A DNA stretch of 64,000 nt, taken from positions 248,001-312,000 of the forward strand of contig NZ_JACIEU010000002.1 in NCBI RefSeq assembly GCF_014197035.1, given 5' to 3'. Shown here one piece after another: positions 7,808 to 16,684 of this stretch (position 1 is its first letter; the number at the start of each line of letters is the position of its first letter). The notes under the pieces are model-generated. The model ran no database searches. It saw only the letters and a program-made list of their open reading frames with translations, and was not told where the DNA came from. The DNA is from Sphingobium scionense. GTDB taxonomy: Bacteria; Pseudomonadota; Alphaproteobacteria; Sphingomonadales; Sphingomonadaceae. The translations under genes and the position numbers were made by a program.

Positions 7808-10198
7808 ATGCCTTCGATTTCGTCTGTTCATCGCGTGTCTCGCGCTGCCCTGCTGATTGCCTGCTGCGCGGGTGCCTTATCTACTGCTGCCTGGGCGCAG
7901 GAGGTCGCTCCAACGGACGAAAATGACGGCATCACCGTAACCGGTCGCCGTATCTCGCAATCGTCGGAAGCGATCGGAGAAGACAGGGTCACCAACGTCG
8001 TGGCGGTCACGCGCGAGGCGCTGCTGTCCGCGCCGTCGGGCATTTCGGGCCTGAAGATGCTGGAGCAGTTGCCCGGCTTCAACGTCCAGACCGATGGTGC
8101 GCTGGGCCTCTATGAATTCGGCAACAGCGTTCAGACCCGCGCCTTCAACCTCGACCAGATCGGCTTCGTGGTCGACGGCATTCCCACCGGCCGCAGCGAT
8201 GCCTTCGGCGGCAGCCCGGTCTTCCGCTATGTCGATAATGAAAATCTGGGCGTGGTGGAGGCTGCGGTCGGCGCGGGCGATGTCGGCCTGCCCAGCTATT
8301 CGACGCTTGGCCCGGTGGTGCAATACAACAGCATCCAGCCCCAGGAAGAGATGGGCCTGTTCGTGTCGCAGAGCTTCGGCGACTTCAACATGAAGCGCAC
8401 CTTCATCCGTGCCAGCACCGGCCAAGTCGGACCGTTCCGCGCCTATGTCAGCCGCACCAAGCTGGACACCGACCTGTGGCGCGGTGATGGTACGGTTGAT
8501 CGTGAACATTGGGAAGGCATGGTCCATGCCGATCTGGGCGGCGACAGCTGGGCTCGCTTCAAGTTCGTCTCGAACAAGTTCAACGACTTCGACTCGCCTT
8601 CGCTCAGCCGCAGCCAGTATCTGACCGGCACCGATGTCGGCGGCAAGAGCGGCCGGGATCGCGGCTATATCTCGGTCGTGCCCAACACCACGCCGGGCTT
8701 CGCGCCGGTCGCGGGCGGCCCCGCCTACAGCAACGCCAATTACGCCTATACCAACACCCTCGCCATCAACGTGCGCGACGACAAGCTCTATGGTGGCACG
8801 ATTCATGCCGGTATTGCCGACGGTGTCTGGGCTGAAGCGACCGCCTATTATGAGGACAAGGGAGGATATGGCGTCTCGCCCGACACCTATGCCAATAGCC
8901 TGCTTTATTATACGCGGGAGACGGCGGCCGGCATCGCGCTCACCGCACCCAAGGGCACTCAATATGGCCTCTCTACAGTCGGTGGCGATCGCTATGGTCT
9001 GACCAGCAAGCTGCATTGGGAAATCGGTGCGCAGACGCTGGAAGTGGGCCTGTGGGGCGAGGTCGATACTTATAACCGGACCCAGGCACGCTACAACACG
9101 ACCGACGGTTCGCCCGCCAGCACTCCCAATCTGGACGAACTCGTCTATGTTCGCCGCGACTATCAGAGCCAGCGTAATACGACGCAGGCGTTCGTCAAGG
9201 ACCGGATTTCCCTGCTGGATGACAGCCTGATTTTCGATCTTGGTATCAAGGCGCTGAACATCGATTATCGATACAGCGGCTATCGCGACTTCAACGATTA
9301 TTATCGCAATGCCGGCACGACGGCGGCACCCGTCTGGGTTGCCGGCTGGGGGCCGCAGACGCTGCGCGCCAGTTACAGCGACGGCTTCCTGCCGCAGGCG
9401 GGCGTCCTCTACAAGCTGGACAATCAGAGCCAGATCTTCGCTTCCTATGCAGAGAATATGGCGCTGCCCAAGGGGATGGACGATATCTTCTCGGTTTCGC
9501 TCGCCAGCACGGCGGCAGGCGTACCTGCACCCGCACCAGAGCGGTCGCAGAATTTCGAGGCAGGCATCCGCACCAATCAGGGCGAATTCTACGCGTCCTA
9601 TGCCGTCTATTACACCAAGTTCAAGAACCGCATCCAGTCGATCGGGTCGATCCTGCCCGGCACGACCAACGTCATCGAAACCTTCTACCAGAATGTCGGC
9701 CGGGTTACGGCCTATGGCGCGGAATTCAGCGGCACCTACAAGCCGGGCTATCTGGATGGGTTGGCCTATTTCAACCTCAACGCCACCTATAATATCGCCA
9801 AGTTCAAGGATGACATCGTAACCGCGACGACCACCTACCAGACCGACGGCAAATATATTCCCGACAGCGCCAAGTGGATCGTCAGTGGCGGCGTCACGAT
9901 CGAGCCGGCAAGCTGGCTGGTGGGCAATTTCAGCGGCAAATATACGTCGCGGCGCTGGTCGACTTTCGACAATTCTGCCGGGTCGAGCGTGAAGGGCTAT
10001 ACCGTGTTCAGCGCCTATGTGGATATTGGCGACGGCATCAGCCTGGGTCCGGTCAAGGGGGTGAAGGCGCGCTTCAACATCGACAATATCTTCGACAAGG
10101 ATACGCTGTCCTACATCTCCTCCTCGGTGACGGGTGACGGCAATTTCCGGCCGCTGTCCCCTCGCACCTTCCAGTTCACCATCTCGGGCGAGATCTGA
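7808..10198 (+). CDS. TonB-dependent outer-membrane receptor
   Basis: A 796-residue TonB-dependent receptor for energised uptake across the outer membrane. Residues 1-30 form a signal peptide ending AAWAQ; GITVTGRR near residue 40 is a TonB-box-like segment; the plug follows with SGLKMLEQLPGFNVQ and FVVDGIPTGR, and the rest is beta-barrel-like, ending FQFTISGEI. AGGGAG precedes the ATG. Its TGA shares one base with the ATG of the dipeptidase gene, which suggests that the ligand is a peptide or a dipeptide-containing compound degraded in the periplasm; that ligand assignment is inference from context only. Confidence 0.88.
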   Translation: MPSISSVHRVSRAALLIACCAGALSTAAWAQEVAPTDENDGITVTGRRISQSSEAIGEDRVTNVVAVTREALLSAPSGISGLKMLEQLPGFNVQTDGALGLYEFGNSVQTRAFNLDQIGFVVDGIPTGRSDAFGGSPVFRYVDNENLGVVEAAVGAGDVGLPSYSTLGPVVQYNSIQPQEEMGLFVSQSFGDFNMKRTFIRASTGQVGPFRAYVSRTKLDTDLWRGDGTVDREHWEGMVHADLGGDSWARFKFVSNKFNDFDSPSLSRSQYLTGTDVGGKSGRDRGYISVVPNTTPGFAPVAGGPAYSNANYAYTNTLAINVRDDKLYGGTIHAGIADGVWAEATAYYEDKGGYGVSPDTYANSLLYYTRETAAGIALTAPKGTQYGLSTVGGDRYGLTSKLHWEIGAQTLEVGLWGEVDTYNRTQARYNTTDGSPASTPNLDELVYVRRDYQSQRNTTQAFVKDRISLLDDSLIFDLGIKALNIDYRYSGYRDFNDYYRNAGTTAAPVWVAGWGPQTLRASYSDGFLPQAGVLYKLDNQSQIFASYAENMALPKGMDDIFSVSLASTAAGVPAPAPERSQNFEAGIRTNQGEFYASYAVYYTKFKNRIQSIGSILPGTTNVIETFYQNVGRVTAYGAEFSGTYKPGYLDGLAYFNLNATYNIAKFKDDIVTATTTYQTDGKYIPDSAKWIVSGGVTIEPASWLVGNFSGKYTSRRWSTFDNSAGSSVKGYTVFSAYVDIGDGISLGPVKGVKARFNIDNIFDKDTLSYISSSVTGDGNFRPLSPRTFQFTISGEI

Positions 10199-11439
10199 TG
10201 CGCAACTATTATCTGATGGGGGCAGCGCTGGTCGCGCTGCTCCCGATCACCGCGCAGGCCCAGTCAAAATCTGCGTCTGGGGGCGTGTCGAAACAAGTCT
10301 ATCAGCTGCACCAGAAGCTGATCACGCTCGACAGCCATCTCGACACGCCGGCCTCGCTCGACCTGCCCGACTGGTCGATCGACGAGGAGCATGGCGTCCA
10401 TAGCGACTATACCCAGGTCGACCTGCCGCGCATGAAGAAGGGCGGCCTGGATGGCGGTTTCTGGGCGATCTACACCGGGCAGGGGCCGCTGACGATCGAG
10501 GGATTCCGCAAGGCGCGCGACTTCGCGTTGCTGCGCGGCATGTCGATCCGGTCGATGGTGGCGGCCGATCCCGACAATTTCACGCTGGCGCTGGAGGCGA
10601 AGGACGCCGCGCCGATCGCCGCGGCGGGCAAGCGTATCGTCTATATGTCGATCGAAAATGCCTATCCGCTCGGCGAGGATGTTTCGCTGATCAAGACATT
10701 CTACGACATGGGCGTGCGCGTGTCGGGCTTTGCCCATTTCGCGCACAACCAGTTCGCCGACAGCTCGACCGATCCGTCGAAGAAGCCGCGCTATGGTGGG
10801 CTCAGTCCGCTCGGCAAGGAATTGCTGAAGGAAATGAACCGGCTGGGCGTGGTGCCCGACGCCTCGCACAGCAGTGACCAGGTGCTGGACGATCTGCTGG
10901 CATTGTCGACCACGCCGGTGCTGCTGACCCATTCGGGCTGCAAGGCGGTCTATGATCATCCGCGCAACATCGATGATGACCACTTGAAAGCCCTGGCGGC
11001 CAAGGGTGGCGTCATCCAGATGAACGCCTATGGCGCCTATCTGCGCGCATCCAAGCCCAATCCGGAACGGCAGAAAGCGCTGATGGCGCTTTACAGTCAG
11101 ATGCGGGAGGACGCGAAGATTTCGCCCGAGGCGCGGGCGGCGATGCTCGCCAAGCGGCAGGAGATCGACAGGCTCTATCCCGACACCGACCGGCCGACCT
11201 TCGACGATTTCATGGCGCATATGCTGCACGCGCTGAAGGTGGTCGGCCCTGATCATGTCGGCATTGGCCTTGACTGGGATGGCGGCGGCGGTGTCGTCGG
11301 CATGGAGGATGTGGTCGATCTTCCCAAGATCACCGACGCTTTGCTGAAGGCCGGCTATGGCGAGGCTGACGTACAGAAAATCTGGTCCGGCAACGTGTTG
11401 CGGGTGCTGGCCGCAGCCGAGGCTGCCAAGCAAAAATAA
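10198..11439 (+). CDS. M19 family (renal-type) membrane dipeptidase, exported
   Basis: A 413-residue zinc dipeptidase of family M19. It begins with a signal peptide (MRNYYLMGAALVALLPITAQAQ), so it should act in the periplasm or be membrane anchored. The HxD metal motif is H47-D49 in TLDSHLDTP; DASHSSDQVLDD, LTHSGCKAVYDHPRN and DHVGIGLDWDGGG carry the remaining metal-site histidines and aspartate. Length is normal for the family. The start codon overlaps the stop of the preceding TonB receptor by one base (TGATG), giving translational coupling, and the pair looks like an import-and-cleave unit for small peptides. Renal-dipeptidase homologues can also hydrolyse D-amino-acid dipeptides. Confidence 0.92.
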   Translation: MRNYYLMGAALVALLPITAQAQSKSASGGVSKQVYQLHQKLITLDSHLDTPASLDLPDWSIDEEHGVHSDYTQVDLPRMKKGGLDGGFWAIYTGQGPLTIEGFRKARDFALLRGMSIRSMVAADPDNFTLALEAKDAAPIAAAGKRIVYMSIENAYPLGEDVSLIKTFYDMGVRVSGFAHFAHNQFADSSTDPSKKPRYGGLSPLGKELLKEMNRLGVVPDASHSSDQVLDDLLALSTTPVLLTHSGCKAVYDHPRNIDDDHLKALAAKGGVIQMNAYGAYLRASKPNPERQKALMALYSQMREDAKISPEARAAMLAKRQEIDRLYPDTDRPTFDDFMAHMLHALKVVGPDHVGIGLDWDGGGGVVGMEDVVDLPKITDALLKAGYGEADVQKIWSGNVLRVLAAAEAAKQK

Positions 11440-11445
11440 CGACAT

Positions 11446-11475
11446 ATGCCGGACCGGACGTTGCTGGTCCGGCAT
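11446..11475. terminator. hairpin after the dipeptidase gene
   Basis: ATGCCGGACC and GGTCCGGCAT form a perfect 10-bp stem around a 10-nt loop, 7 bp after the dipeptidase stop. No T-run follows, so it may be a weak terminator or an mRNA-stabilising end. Confidence 0.5.
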
Positions 11476-11558
11476 GAAATCTTGTTAAGCCAATCGACGG
11501 GGGCGTTCCGGCCCGCTAAGGGGAGTCGGCACCAGAAAGGAGCGGTCGCATTTCGCCC

Positions 11559-12188
11559 ATGCAGCACAAGCCGAAGCGCAGCCGGGCAATCGCCCTGCCG
11601 AACAGCGAGTTTCGCGCCCGCGCCACCGAATATCTCGATTTCCTCGCCGCCTGGGTGAAGAAGCCCCGGCAGACTGCGTCTGTCGTGCCGAGCAGCCGCT
11701 ATCTGGCGCGGCTGATGGTGGCCAACATTGATCCGCAGGGCGGCCGCGTGCTGGAACTGGGCGGCGGCACTGGTGTCTTCACCCGCGCCATCCTGGAGAC
11801 CGGCCTGCCGGCCGACATGCTGGAGGTGGTGGAGATCAACCCCGCCTTCGCGCGCGGGCTGCGTCGCCATTTTCCTCATGTGTCGATCCTGGAGACGCCG
11901 GCACAGATCGTCTCGGTCGCCGCCGCCGGTGGCCCTGGCGATTATCAGACCGTGGTCAGCGGCCTGCCGCTGCTGGCGATGGACCGCGCGATGCACATCG
12001 ACATATTGTCCGAAGCCTTCCGCATGCTGAAGCCGGGCGGCAGCCTGGTGCAGTTCACCTATTCGACGCGGCCGCCAGTCAGCCGTGCGGTGCTGGATCA
12101 GCTAGGCCTGGAGGTTGTCCGCGCCGGCCATACGGTCCGCAATTTCCCGCCGGCAACGGTCTTTCGCTTCACCCGGCGCGGCGAATAG
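11559..12188 (+). CDS. PmtA-like SAM-dependent phospholipid N-methyltransferase
   Basis: A 209-residue class I methyltransferase. SAM motif I is RVLELGGGTGVFTR (63-76), with VVEINPAFA as motif II. The segment QTASVVPSSRYLARLM before motif I is characteristic of the PmtA-like phosphatidylethanolamine N-methyltransferases of alphaproteobacteria, which also resemble rRNA adenine dimethylases. Methylation of phosphatidylethanolamine toward phosphatidylcholine is the likely role, but substrate is inferred. No strong Shine-Dalgarno is visible before the ATG. It is convergent with the RcnB-like gene and the two share a 12-bp hairpin terminator. Confidence 0.75.
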   Translation: MQHKPKRSRAIALPNSEFRARATEYLDFLAAWVKKPRQTASVVPSSRYLARLMVANIDPQGGRVLELGGGTGVFTRAILETGLPADMLEVVEINPAFARGLRRHFPHVSILETPAQIVSVAAAGGPGDYQTVVSGLPLLAMDRAMHIDILSEAFRMLKPGGSLVQFTYSTRPPVSRAVLDQLGLEVVRAGHTVRNFPPATVFRFTRRGE

Positions 12189-12202
12189 TCGGGACAAGAG
12201 GA

Positions 12203-12230
12203 AAGGGCCGCATCGCAGGATGCGGCCCTT
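12203..12230. terminator. bidirectional terminator
   Basis: AAGGGCCGCATC and GATGCGGCCCTT make a perfect 12-bp stem with a GCAG loop, placed between the convergent methyltransferase and RcnB-like genes. Confidence 0.75.
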
Positions 12231-12242
12231 CCTGTTTCTGCC

Positions 12243-12893
12243 TCAGTAGAAGGCGCCATAGACGACATCGACCACGCGGCGCGACCGGACCTCGACCAGC
12301 AGCAGGTCGGGGCCATAGCGCACCCAGCGATAGCCGTAGGGCGGCGCGCCCAGGCCCAGGCGCCAATAATCATTGTAATAATAATAGCTGGAGAAGAAGA
12401 CCGCCGGCAGGAACAGGCCGACCGTCCAGCGCCGATAACGATAGCCGTGCGGATAGCGATAGGCGGGGCCAGGGAGTGGGCGGAAATTGGGTGGACGGCC
12501 GGCACCCGGACGATGGGGCTGGCCGGGCCGTGGCGGCTGCACGCCGGGACCACCGGGGCGCGGCGGTTGAGGCGAAGGACCGCCCGGCCGCGGTGGCTGG
12601 ATTGCCGGCCCACCTGGCTGTCCAGATCCGGGACGGGGCGGCTGCGGATGGGAACCGCCGGGTCGGGATGGCTGGGTTGAGGGACCGCCAGGGCGCGTGG
12701 GCTGGGGCGAGGGACGAGGTGGGCGGGAAGGCTGTGCCGATCCGCCGGGGCGTGACGGGGCGGGGGCAGGCCGCGTCGAAGGCGCAGGTCGTGCGCCGCC
12801 ATTGCCGGATGGCGGCCTGTTGCCCTGCTGGGCGATGGCGATATCGGGAACGACGATCAACGCGATCGAAAGATAGAGAACTGCCTTTTTCAT
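12243..12893 (-). CDS. exported proline-rich protein with C-terminal RcnB-like domain
   Basis: A 216-residue exported protein. Residues 1-21 are a signal peptide ([21 protein letters not shown]) and are followed by about 110 residues of Pro/Gly/Arg-rich repeats of the PPRPGGP type, then a C-terminal region with YRYRRWTVG, aromatic [10 protein letters not shown], and [16 protein letters not shown]. The WVRYG..LLLV ending is typical of RcnB-family periplasmic proteins, some linked to nickel/cobalt homeostasis; the same ending (GYHWVRSGNDAVLV) recurs in the protein at 23548-23901. The start at 12893 follows GGAGAAGG at ideal spacing; an ATG four codons upstream is less favoured. Function is not established; an envelope role is likely. 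Confidence 0.7.
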   Translation of the reverse strand: MKKAVLYLSIALIVVPDIAIAQQGNRPPSGNGGARPAPSTRPAPAPSRPGGSAQPSRPPRPSPQPTRPGGPSTQPSRPGGSHPQPPRPGSGQPGGPAIQPPRPGGPSPQPPRPGGPGVQPPRPGQPHRPGAGRPPNFRPLPGPAYRYPHGYRYRRWTVGLFLPAVFFSSYYYYNDYWRLGLGAPPYGYRWVRYGPDLLLVEVRSRRVVDVVYGAFY

Positions 12894-13052
12894 AGCCTTC
12901 TCCACATGGTGGGGCGTAAAGCCTATGCCCGGCGCTGGTCCGCTTCAATCTTTTTCCAATATGTTGCCCCGCTTCGCTATTTGCCACGTCGCCGGTTGCA
13001 TGGCGCGGTCTGCCTCCTATCTTCCCGGCACAAGGAAAGGGGGCGCTGCCGC

Positions 13053-13985
13053 ATGGCATCCATCATCGAAATCAAGGGCCTGACGAAAAGCTATGCGTCG
13101 GGCTTTCAGGCGCTCAAGGGCGTCGACCTGAATATCGAGGAGGGCGAGATTTTCGCGCTGCTCGGTCCCAATGGCGCGGGCAAGACGACGATGATCTCGA
13201 TCATCTGCGCCAATGTCCGCCCCTCTGGCGGCACCGTGACGGTCGCCGGCCATGACATCATCCGCGACTATCGCGGTGCGCGTTCGGCGATCGGGCTGGT
13301 GCCGCAGGAACTCAATACCGATCAGTTCGAGCGGGTGATCGACACCGTCACCTTCAGCCGCGGCCTGTTCGGCAAGCCGCGCAACGATGCCTATGTCGAA
13401 AAGATATTGCGCGACCTGTCGCTGTGGGACAAACGCAACAACAAGATCCGCGAGCTGTCCGGCGGGATGAAGCGCCGCGTGATGATCGCCAAGGCGCTGA
13501 GCCATGAACCACGCGTGTTGTTCCTCGACGAACCGACCGCCGGTGTTGATGTGGAACTGCGTCGCGACATGTGGAAGCTGATCGGCGAACTGCGGCAGAC
13601 CGGCGTGACCATCATCCTCACCACCCATTATATCGAGGAAGCCGAGGAGATGGCCGACCGGGTGGGCGTCATCAACCATGGTCAGCTGATGCTGGTCGAG
13701 GACAAGACCGCGCTGATGGAGAAGCTGGGCAAGAAGACGCTGTCGATCATGCTGGCGGAGCCGATCGAGGCGCTGCCGCCCGAACTGGCCGACTGGGATG
13801 TGGCCCTGAAGGCGGAAGGGCAGGAGATCGAATATCTGTTCGACACCCGCGCCGAACGCACCGGCGTTTCCTCGCTGTTGCGCAAGCTTGGCGACCTGGG
13901 CATCGGCTACAAGGATCTCAACACGCGGCAGAGCAGCCTGGAGGATATTTTCGTGAGCCTGGTTCATCAGGAGAAGGCGGCATGA
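13053..13985 (+). CDS. ABC-2 type exporter, ATP-binding subunit
   Basis: A 310-residue ATPase of the drug/polysaccharide (ABC-2) exporter class. Walker A GPNGAGKT is at 38-45, the signature LSGGMKRR and Walker [11 protein letters not shown] follow, with the switch histidine in [14 protein letters not shown], and a C-terminal extension of about 80 residues typical of CcmA/YadG-like ATPases. The start at 13053 follows AGGAAAGGGGG; readable sequence upstream is not family-like. Its stop overlaps the start of the permease gene by 4 bp (ATGA), so the two form one transporter operon. The substrate is unknown. Confidence 0.93.
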   Translation: MASIIEIKGLTKSYASGFQALKGVDLNIEEGEIFALLGPNGAGKTTMISIICANVRPSGGTVTVAGHDIIRDYRGARSAIGLVPQELNTDQFERVIDTVTFSRGLFGKPRNDAYVEKILRDLSLWDKRNNKIRELSGGMKRRVMIAKALSHEPRVLFLDEPTAGVDVELRRDMWKLIGELRQTGVTIILTTHYIEEAEEMADRVGVINHGQLMLVEDKTALMEKLGKKTLSIMLAEPIEALPPELADWDVALKAEGQEIEYLFDTRAERTGVSSLLRKLGDLGIGYKDLNTRQSSLEDIFVSLVHQEKAA

Positions 13986-14752
13986 ACGGCCCCAATCTGC
14001 GCGCCATCGCCGCCATCTACAAGTTCGAGCTGCACCGGTTCCGGCGCACCTGGCTGACCGGTCTGCTGGTGCCGGTCATCACTACCTCGCTCTATTTCAT
14101 CGTGTTCGGCGGGGCGATCGGGTCGCGCATGACGGAGATTGACGGCATCCCCTATGGAGCCTTCATCGTCCCTGGCCTAATCATGATGTCGATGTTCACC
14201 GAAAGCATCTTCAACGCGAGTTTCGGCATCTACATGCCCAAATTTACGGGGACCATCTATGAACTGCTGTCGGCGCCGGTATCGGCGATGGAGACGGTGA
14301 TTGCCTATGTCGGTGCTGCGGCGACCAAGGCGCTGATCGTCGGCTTCATCATCTTTGCGACGGCGCATCTGTTCGTCGATCTCCAGGTTGCGCACCCGTT
14401 CGCGATGGTCGGCTTCATGCTGCTGATCGCGGTGAGTTTCTGCCTGTTCGGCTTCATCCTGGGCATCTGGGCGCAGGGGTTCGAGCAGTTGCAGGTGATC
14501 CCGCTGCTCATCATCACGCCGATGACATTTCTGGGCGGCGCCTTCTACTCGATTCACATGCTGGCCGAGCCGTGGCGGACGATCACCCTGTTCAACCCGA
14601 TCGTCTATCTGATTTCGGGCTTCCGCTGGACCTTCTTCGGCAAGGGTGATGTCGGGATCGAATTCAGCTTGCTGTTCGTAGGGGGCATGCTGGCAGTTTG
14701 CCTAGGCATCATCGCCTGGGTGTTCCGCACCGGCTATAGGCTCAAGAAGTAA
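13982..14752 (+). CDS. ABC-2 type exporter, permease subunit (YadH-like)
   Basis: A 256-residue inner-membrane permease with six predicted transmembrane segments, beginning [20 protein letters not shown] and containing the ABC-2 signature stretch around [15 protein letters not shown] and the conserved [12 protein letters not shown]. It pairs with the ATPase whose stop codon it overlaps by 4 bp; two copies of each would make a YadGH-like exporter. Substrate cannot be predicted. A perfect 10-bp hairpin follows the stop and probably ends the operon. Confidence 0.9.
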   Translation: MNGPNLRAIAAIYKFELHRFRRTWLTGLLVPVITTSLYFIVFGGAIGSRMTEIDGIPYGAFIVPGLIMMSMFTESIFNASFGIYMPKFTGTIYELLSAPVSAMETVIAYVGAAATKALIVGFIIFATAHLFVDLQVAHPFAMVGFMLLIAVSFCLFGFILGIWAQGFEQLQVIPLLIITPMTFLGGAFYSIHMLAEPWRTITLFNPIVYLISGFRWTFFGKGDVGIEFSLLFVGGMLAVCLGIIAWVFRTGYRLKK

Positions 14753-14763
14753 CGGTACAAGAA

Positions 14764-14786
14764 AAGGGCGGCCATTGGCCGCCCTT
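14764..14786. terminator. terminator after the ABC-2 operon
   Basis: AAGGGCGGCC-ATT-GGCCGCCCTT, a perfect 10-bp stem followed by CTTCATT, just after the permease stop and before the end of a gene on the other strand. Confidence 0.7.
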
Positions 14787-14818
14787 CTTCATTCCGGTCG
14801 ATGCGATGTTGCTGTCGA

Positions 14819-15139
14819 TCAGGCGGCCGCGCTCTGCGGATCGATCGCGAACAGTGTCACGCCCTTATATTTGTCGTCGCCCTGATCGTAGAGGCCGTGC
14901 ATCGCCTCGAACGTCTCGTCCAGGGTTTCGACATCGCTCAGGCCCGCCAGCTTGAAGGTGCCCAGCTTCAACTCGCGCGGCGGGCGGCCATCGCGGTCGA
15001 CGGTCACGGCGTCCATGAACATCTCGTCATGGCGCGTGTAGAGAATGTGCGGGGCCAGCGTGACGACCATCTTGTTATAGGTCGCCTTGAGGCACTTCTG
15101 AAGCGCGATTGCTTCGAAGATAGGGGTCGGGGAGTCCAT
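14819..15139 (-). CDS. conserved hypothetical protein, weakly WYL-like
   Basis: A 106-residue soluble protein beginning MDSPTPIFEAIALQKCLKAT and containing VTLAPHILYTRHDEMFMDAV and ELKLGTFKLAGLSDVETLD. The pattern (helix, then a basic residue and tyrosine, a P-H-x-L-Y strand, and a final basic-L-x-G-F-x-L strand) is reminiscent of the C-terminal WYL sensory domain but lacks a DNA-binding part, so this is only a weak resemblance. It stands between the ABC-2 exporter and the MATE gene. I cannot assign a function. Confidence 0.65.
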   Translation of the reverse strand: MDSPTPIFEAIALQKCLKATYNKMVVTLAPHILYTRHDEMFMDAVTVDRDGRPPRELKLGTFKLAGLSDVETLDETFEAMHGLYDQGDDKYKGVTLFAIDPQSAAA

Positions 15140-15245
15140 GATGAGCCGCCCATATCAAAAAACCGGGACTCGTTTCAATTGCTTTGTGCGTCGCAGCATA
15201 TGCCCGCGACGCAACCAGCCGGATTTTTACGACGAATCGTGTGTG

Positions 15246-16625
15246 CTATTTGCGGTCATGCGAGACGAGGTTCAGTCGGTCTCGTAGCGACCAGCGCGCG
15301 ATCAGGAGGACGGCTACGGTGCCCAGGCCGGCAGCCAGACCGAACCAGATGCCGACCCCGCGCAGGCCGAGCGGGAAGGCGAGCAGGGCACCGACACCGA
15401 TACCGATAATCCAGTAGCCGACCAGGGCGAAGATCATCGGCACCTTGGTGTCCTGAATCCCGCGCAGCACGCCAGCGCCCACGGCCTGCGCGGCATCCAC
15501 CAGTTGGAACAGCGCGGCGACCGCCAGGAAGCTGACCGCCAGATTAGCCGTGGCGAGATTGGCCGGATCATGGACGTCGAGGAAGATCGACACAAGCGGA
15601 CGCGGGATGAGCACGAGCATCAGAGCGGCCGCCATGGCGAAACCGGTGCCGACGATCAGCGCCAGCCAGCCTGCGCGGCCGATCGCGGCGGGATCGGCCC
15701 GGCCATGGGCTACACCGACACGCACGGTCGCAGCCTGGCCGATGCCCATCGGCACCATGAACACCAGCGAGGCGATCTGGATCGCCACGGCATGGGCGGC
15801 GAGCGATTCCCGGTCGATCAGCCCCATCAGGAAGGCTGAGGCGTTGAACACCGTGACTTCCAGCCCCAGCGTAATCGCGATCGGCAGGCCCAGCGTCCAC
15901 ACCGCCCGCTGCCGCTCGCGATCACGCGTCCAGAAGCGGCCCATCAGGCGATAGCGGCGGAAGCGGCGGTCGACCAATATGACGGTCAGCAGGCCCAGGA
16001 ACAGGAAGGTCGAGGACAGGGTGCTGGCGATGCCGGCGCCCAGAAGGCCGAGGGCGGGGAACCCCAGATGACCAAAGATCAGCACCCAGCCGACCAGCAC
16101 ATTGAATGGGATGGCGAGCAGCATGATGATCAGGCCCCAGAGCGGCCGTTCCAGTGCCGAGATGAAATTGCGCAGCGTCGTGAAGCAGAGGAAGGGCAGC
16201 AGCGCCCATTGCATCCCGCGCATCAGGTGGCCAGCTTCGCGCGCCAGATCGGGCTCCTGGCCCATGGCGCGCAGGATCGCCTCGCAATGCCACAGGATCA
16301 GCCATGCCGGCAGCACGAAGAAGGCGGCGGCGCGCAGTGTCTGGTGGACGGTGCGGCGCACGTCGCGCACCGAATGGCGGCGACGGCCGCGCTCACTGGC
16401 GATCAGCGGCGCGGCAGCGGTGACGAGGCCGAGGCCAAAGATCAGCAGCGCGTTGAAGAGGTTGATCGCAAGAGCGCCGGCGGCGACCGCTTCCGCCCCC
16501 AGTCGTCCGACCAGCAGCAGGTCGGTCGCGGCGATCCCCGACCAGGCGACATTGCCCGCGATCATGGGAATGGCGAGCGTGACGAGCGCGCGCGCCTCGA
16601 TGCGCCAGGGGGAAGATTGGGTCAC
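15246..16625 (-). CDS. MATE family multidrug efflux transporter
   Basis: A 459-residue multidrug and toxic compound extrusion transporter with twelve membrane segments. It begins ALVTLAIPMIAGNVAWSGIA, carries DLLLVGRLGAEAVAAGALA (the family's conserved first-loop region) and a matching second MatE repeat, LPIAITLGLEVTVFNASAFL onwards. It would expel cationic drugs or dyes in exchange for H+ or Na+. No ATG exists at the family-typical N-terminus; I take GTG at 16625 (VTQSSPWRIEAR), which lacks a clear Shine-Dalgarno. The gene follows the DUF808 gene on the same strand after 59 bp and may be co-transcribed with it. Confidence 0.88.
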   Translation of the reverse strand: MTQSSPWRIEARALVTLAIPMIAGNVAWSGIAATDLLLVGRLGAEAVAAGALAINLFNALLIFGLGLVTAAAPLIASERGRRRHSVRDVRRTVHQTLRAAAFFVLPAWLILWHCEAILRAMGQEPDLAREAGHLMRGMQWALLPFLCFTTLRNFISALERPLWGLIIMLLAIPFNVLVGWVLIFGHLGFPALGLLGAGIASTLSSTFLFLGLLTVILVDRRFRRYRLMGRFWTRDRERQRAVWTLGLPIAITLGLEVTVFNASAFLMGLIDRESLAAHAVAIQIASLVFMVPMGIGQAATVRVGVAHGRADPAAIGRAGWLALIVGTGFAMAAALMLVLIPRPLVSIFLDVHDPANLATANLAVSFLAVAALFQLVDAAQAVGAGVLRGIQDTKVPMIFALVGYWIIGIGVGALLAFPLGLRGVGIWFGLAAGLGTVAVLLIARWSLRDRLNLVSHDRK

Positions 16626-16684
16626 TTGGAAGGTCCGGAACGAGGGAGGCGCCGGCAAGGGGGCGGGCGCTCCCCTTAATCGCC

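Noticed and set aside
12531..12800. Repeated CCGCCCCGG/GGTGGCTG units that look like a repeat array
   Set aside because: They encode the Pro/Gly/Arg repeats of the RcnB-like protein in frame; unit length varies and no spacer structure exists, so not CRISPR.
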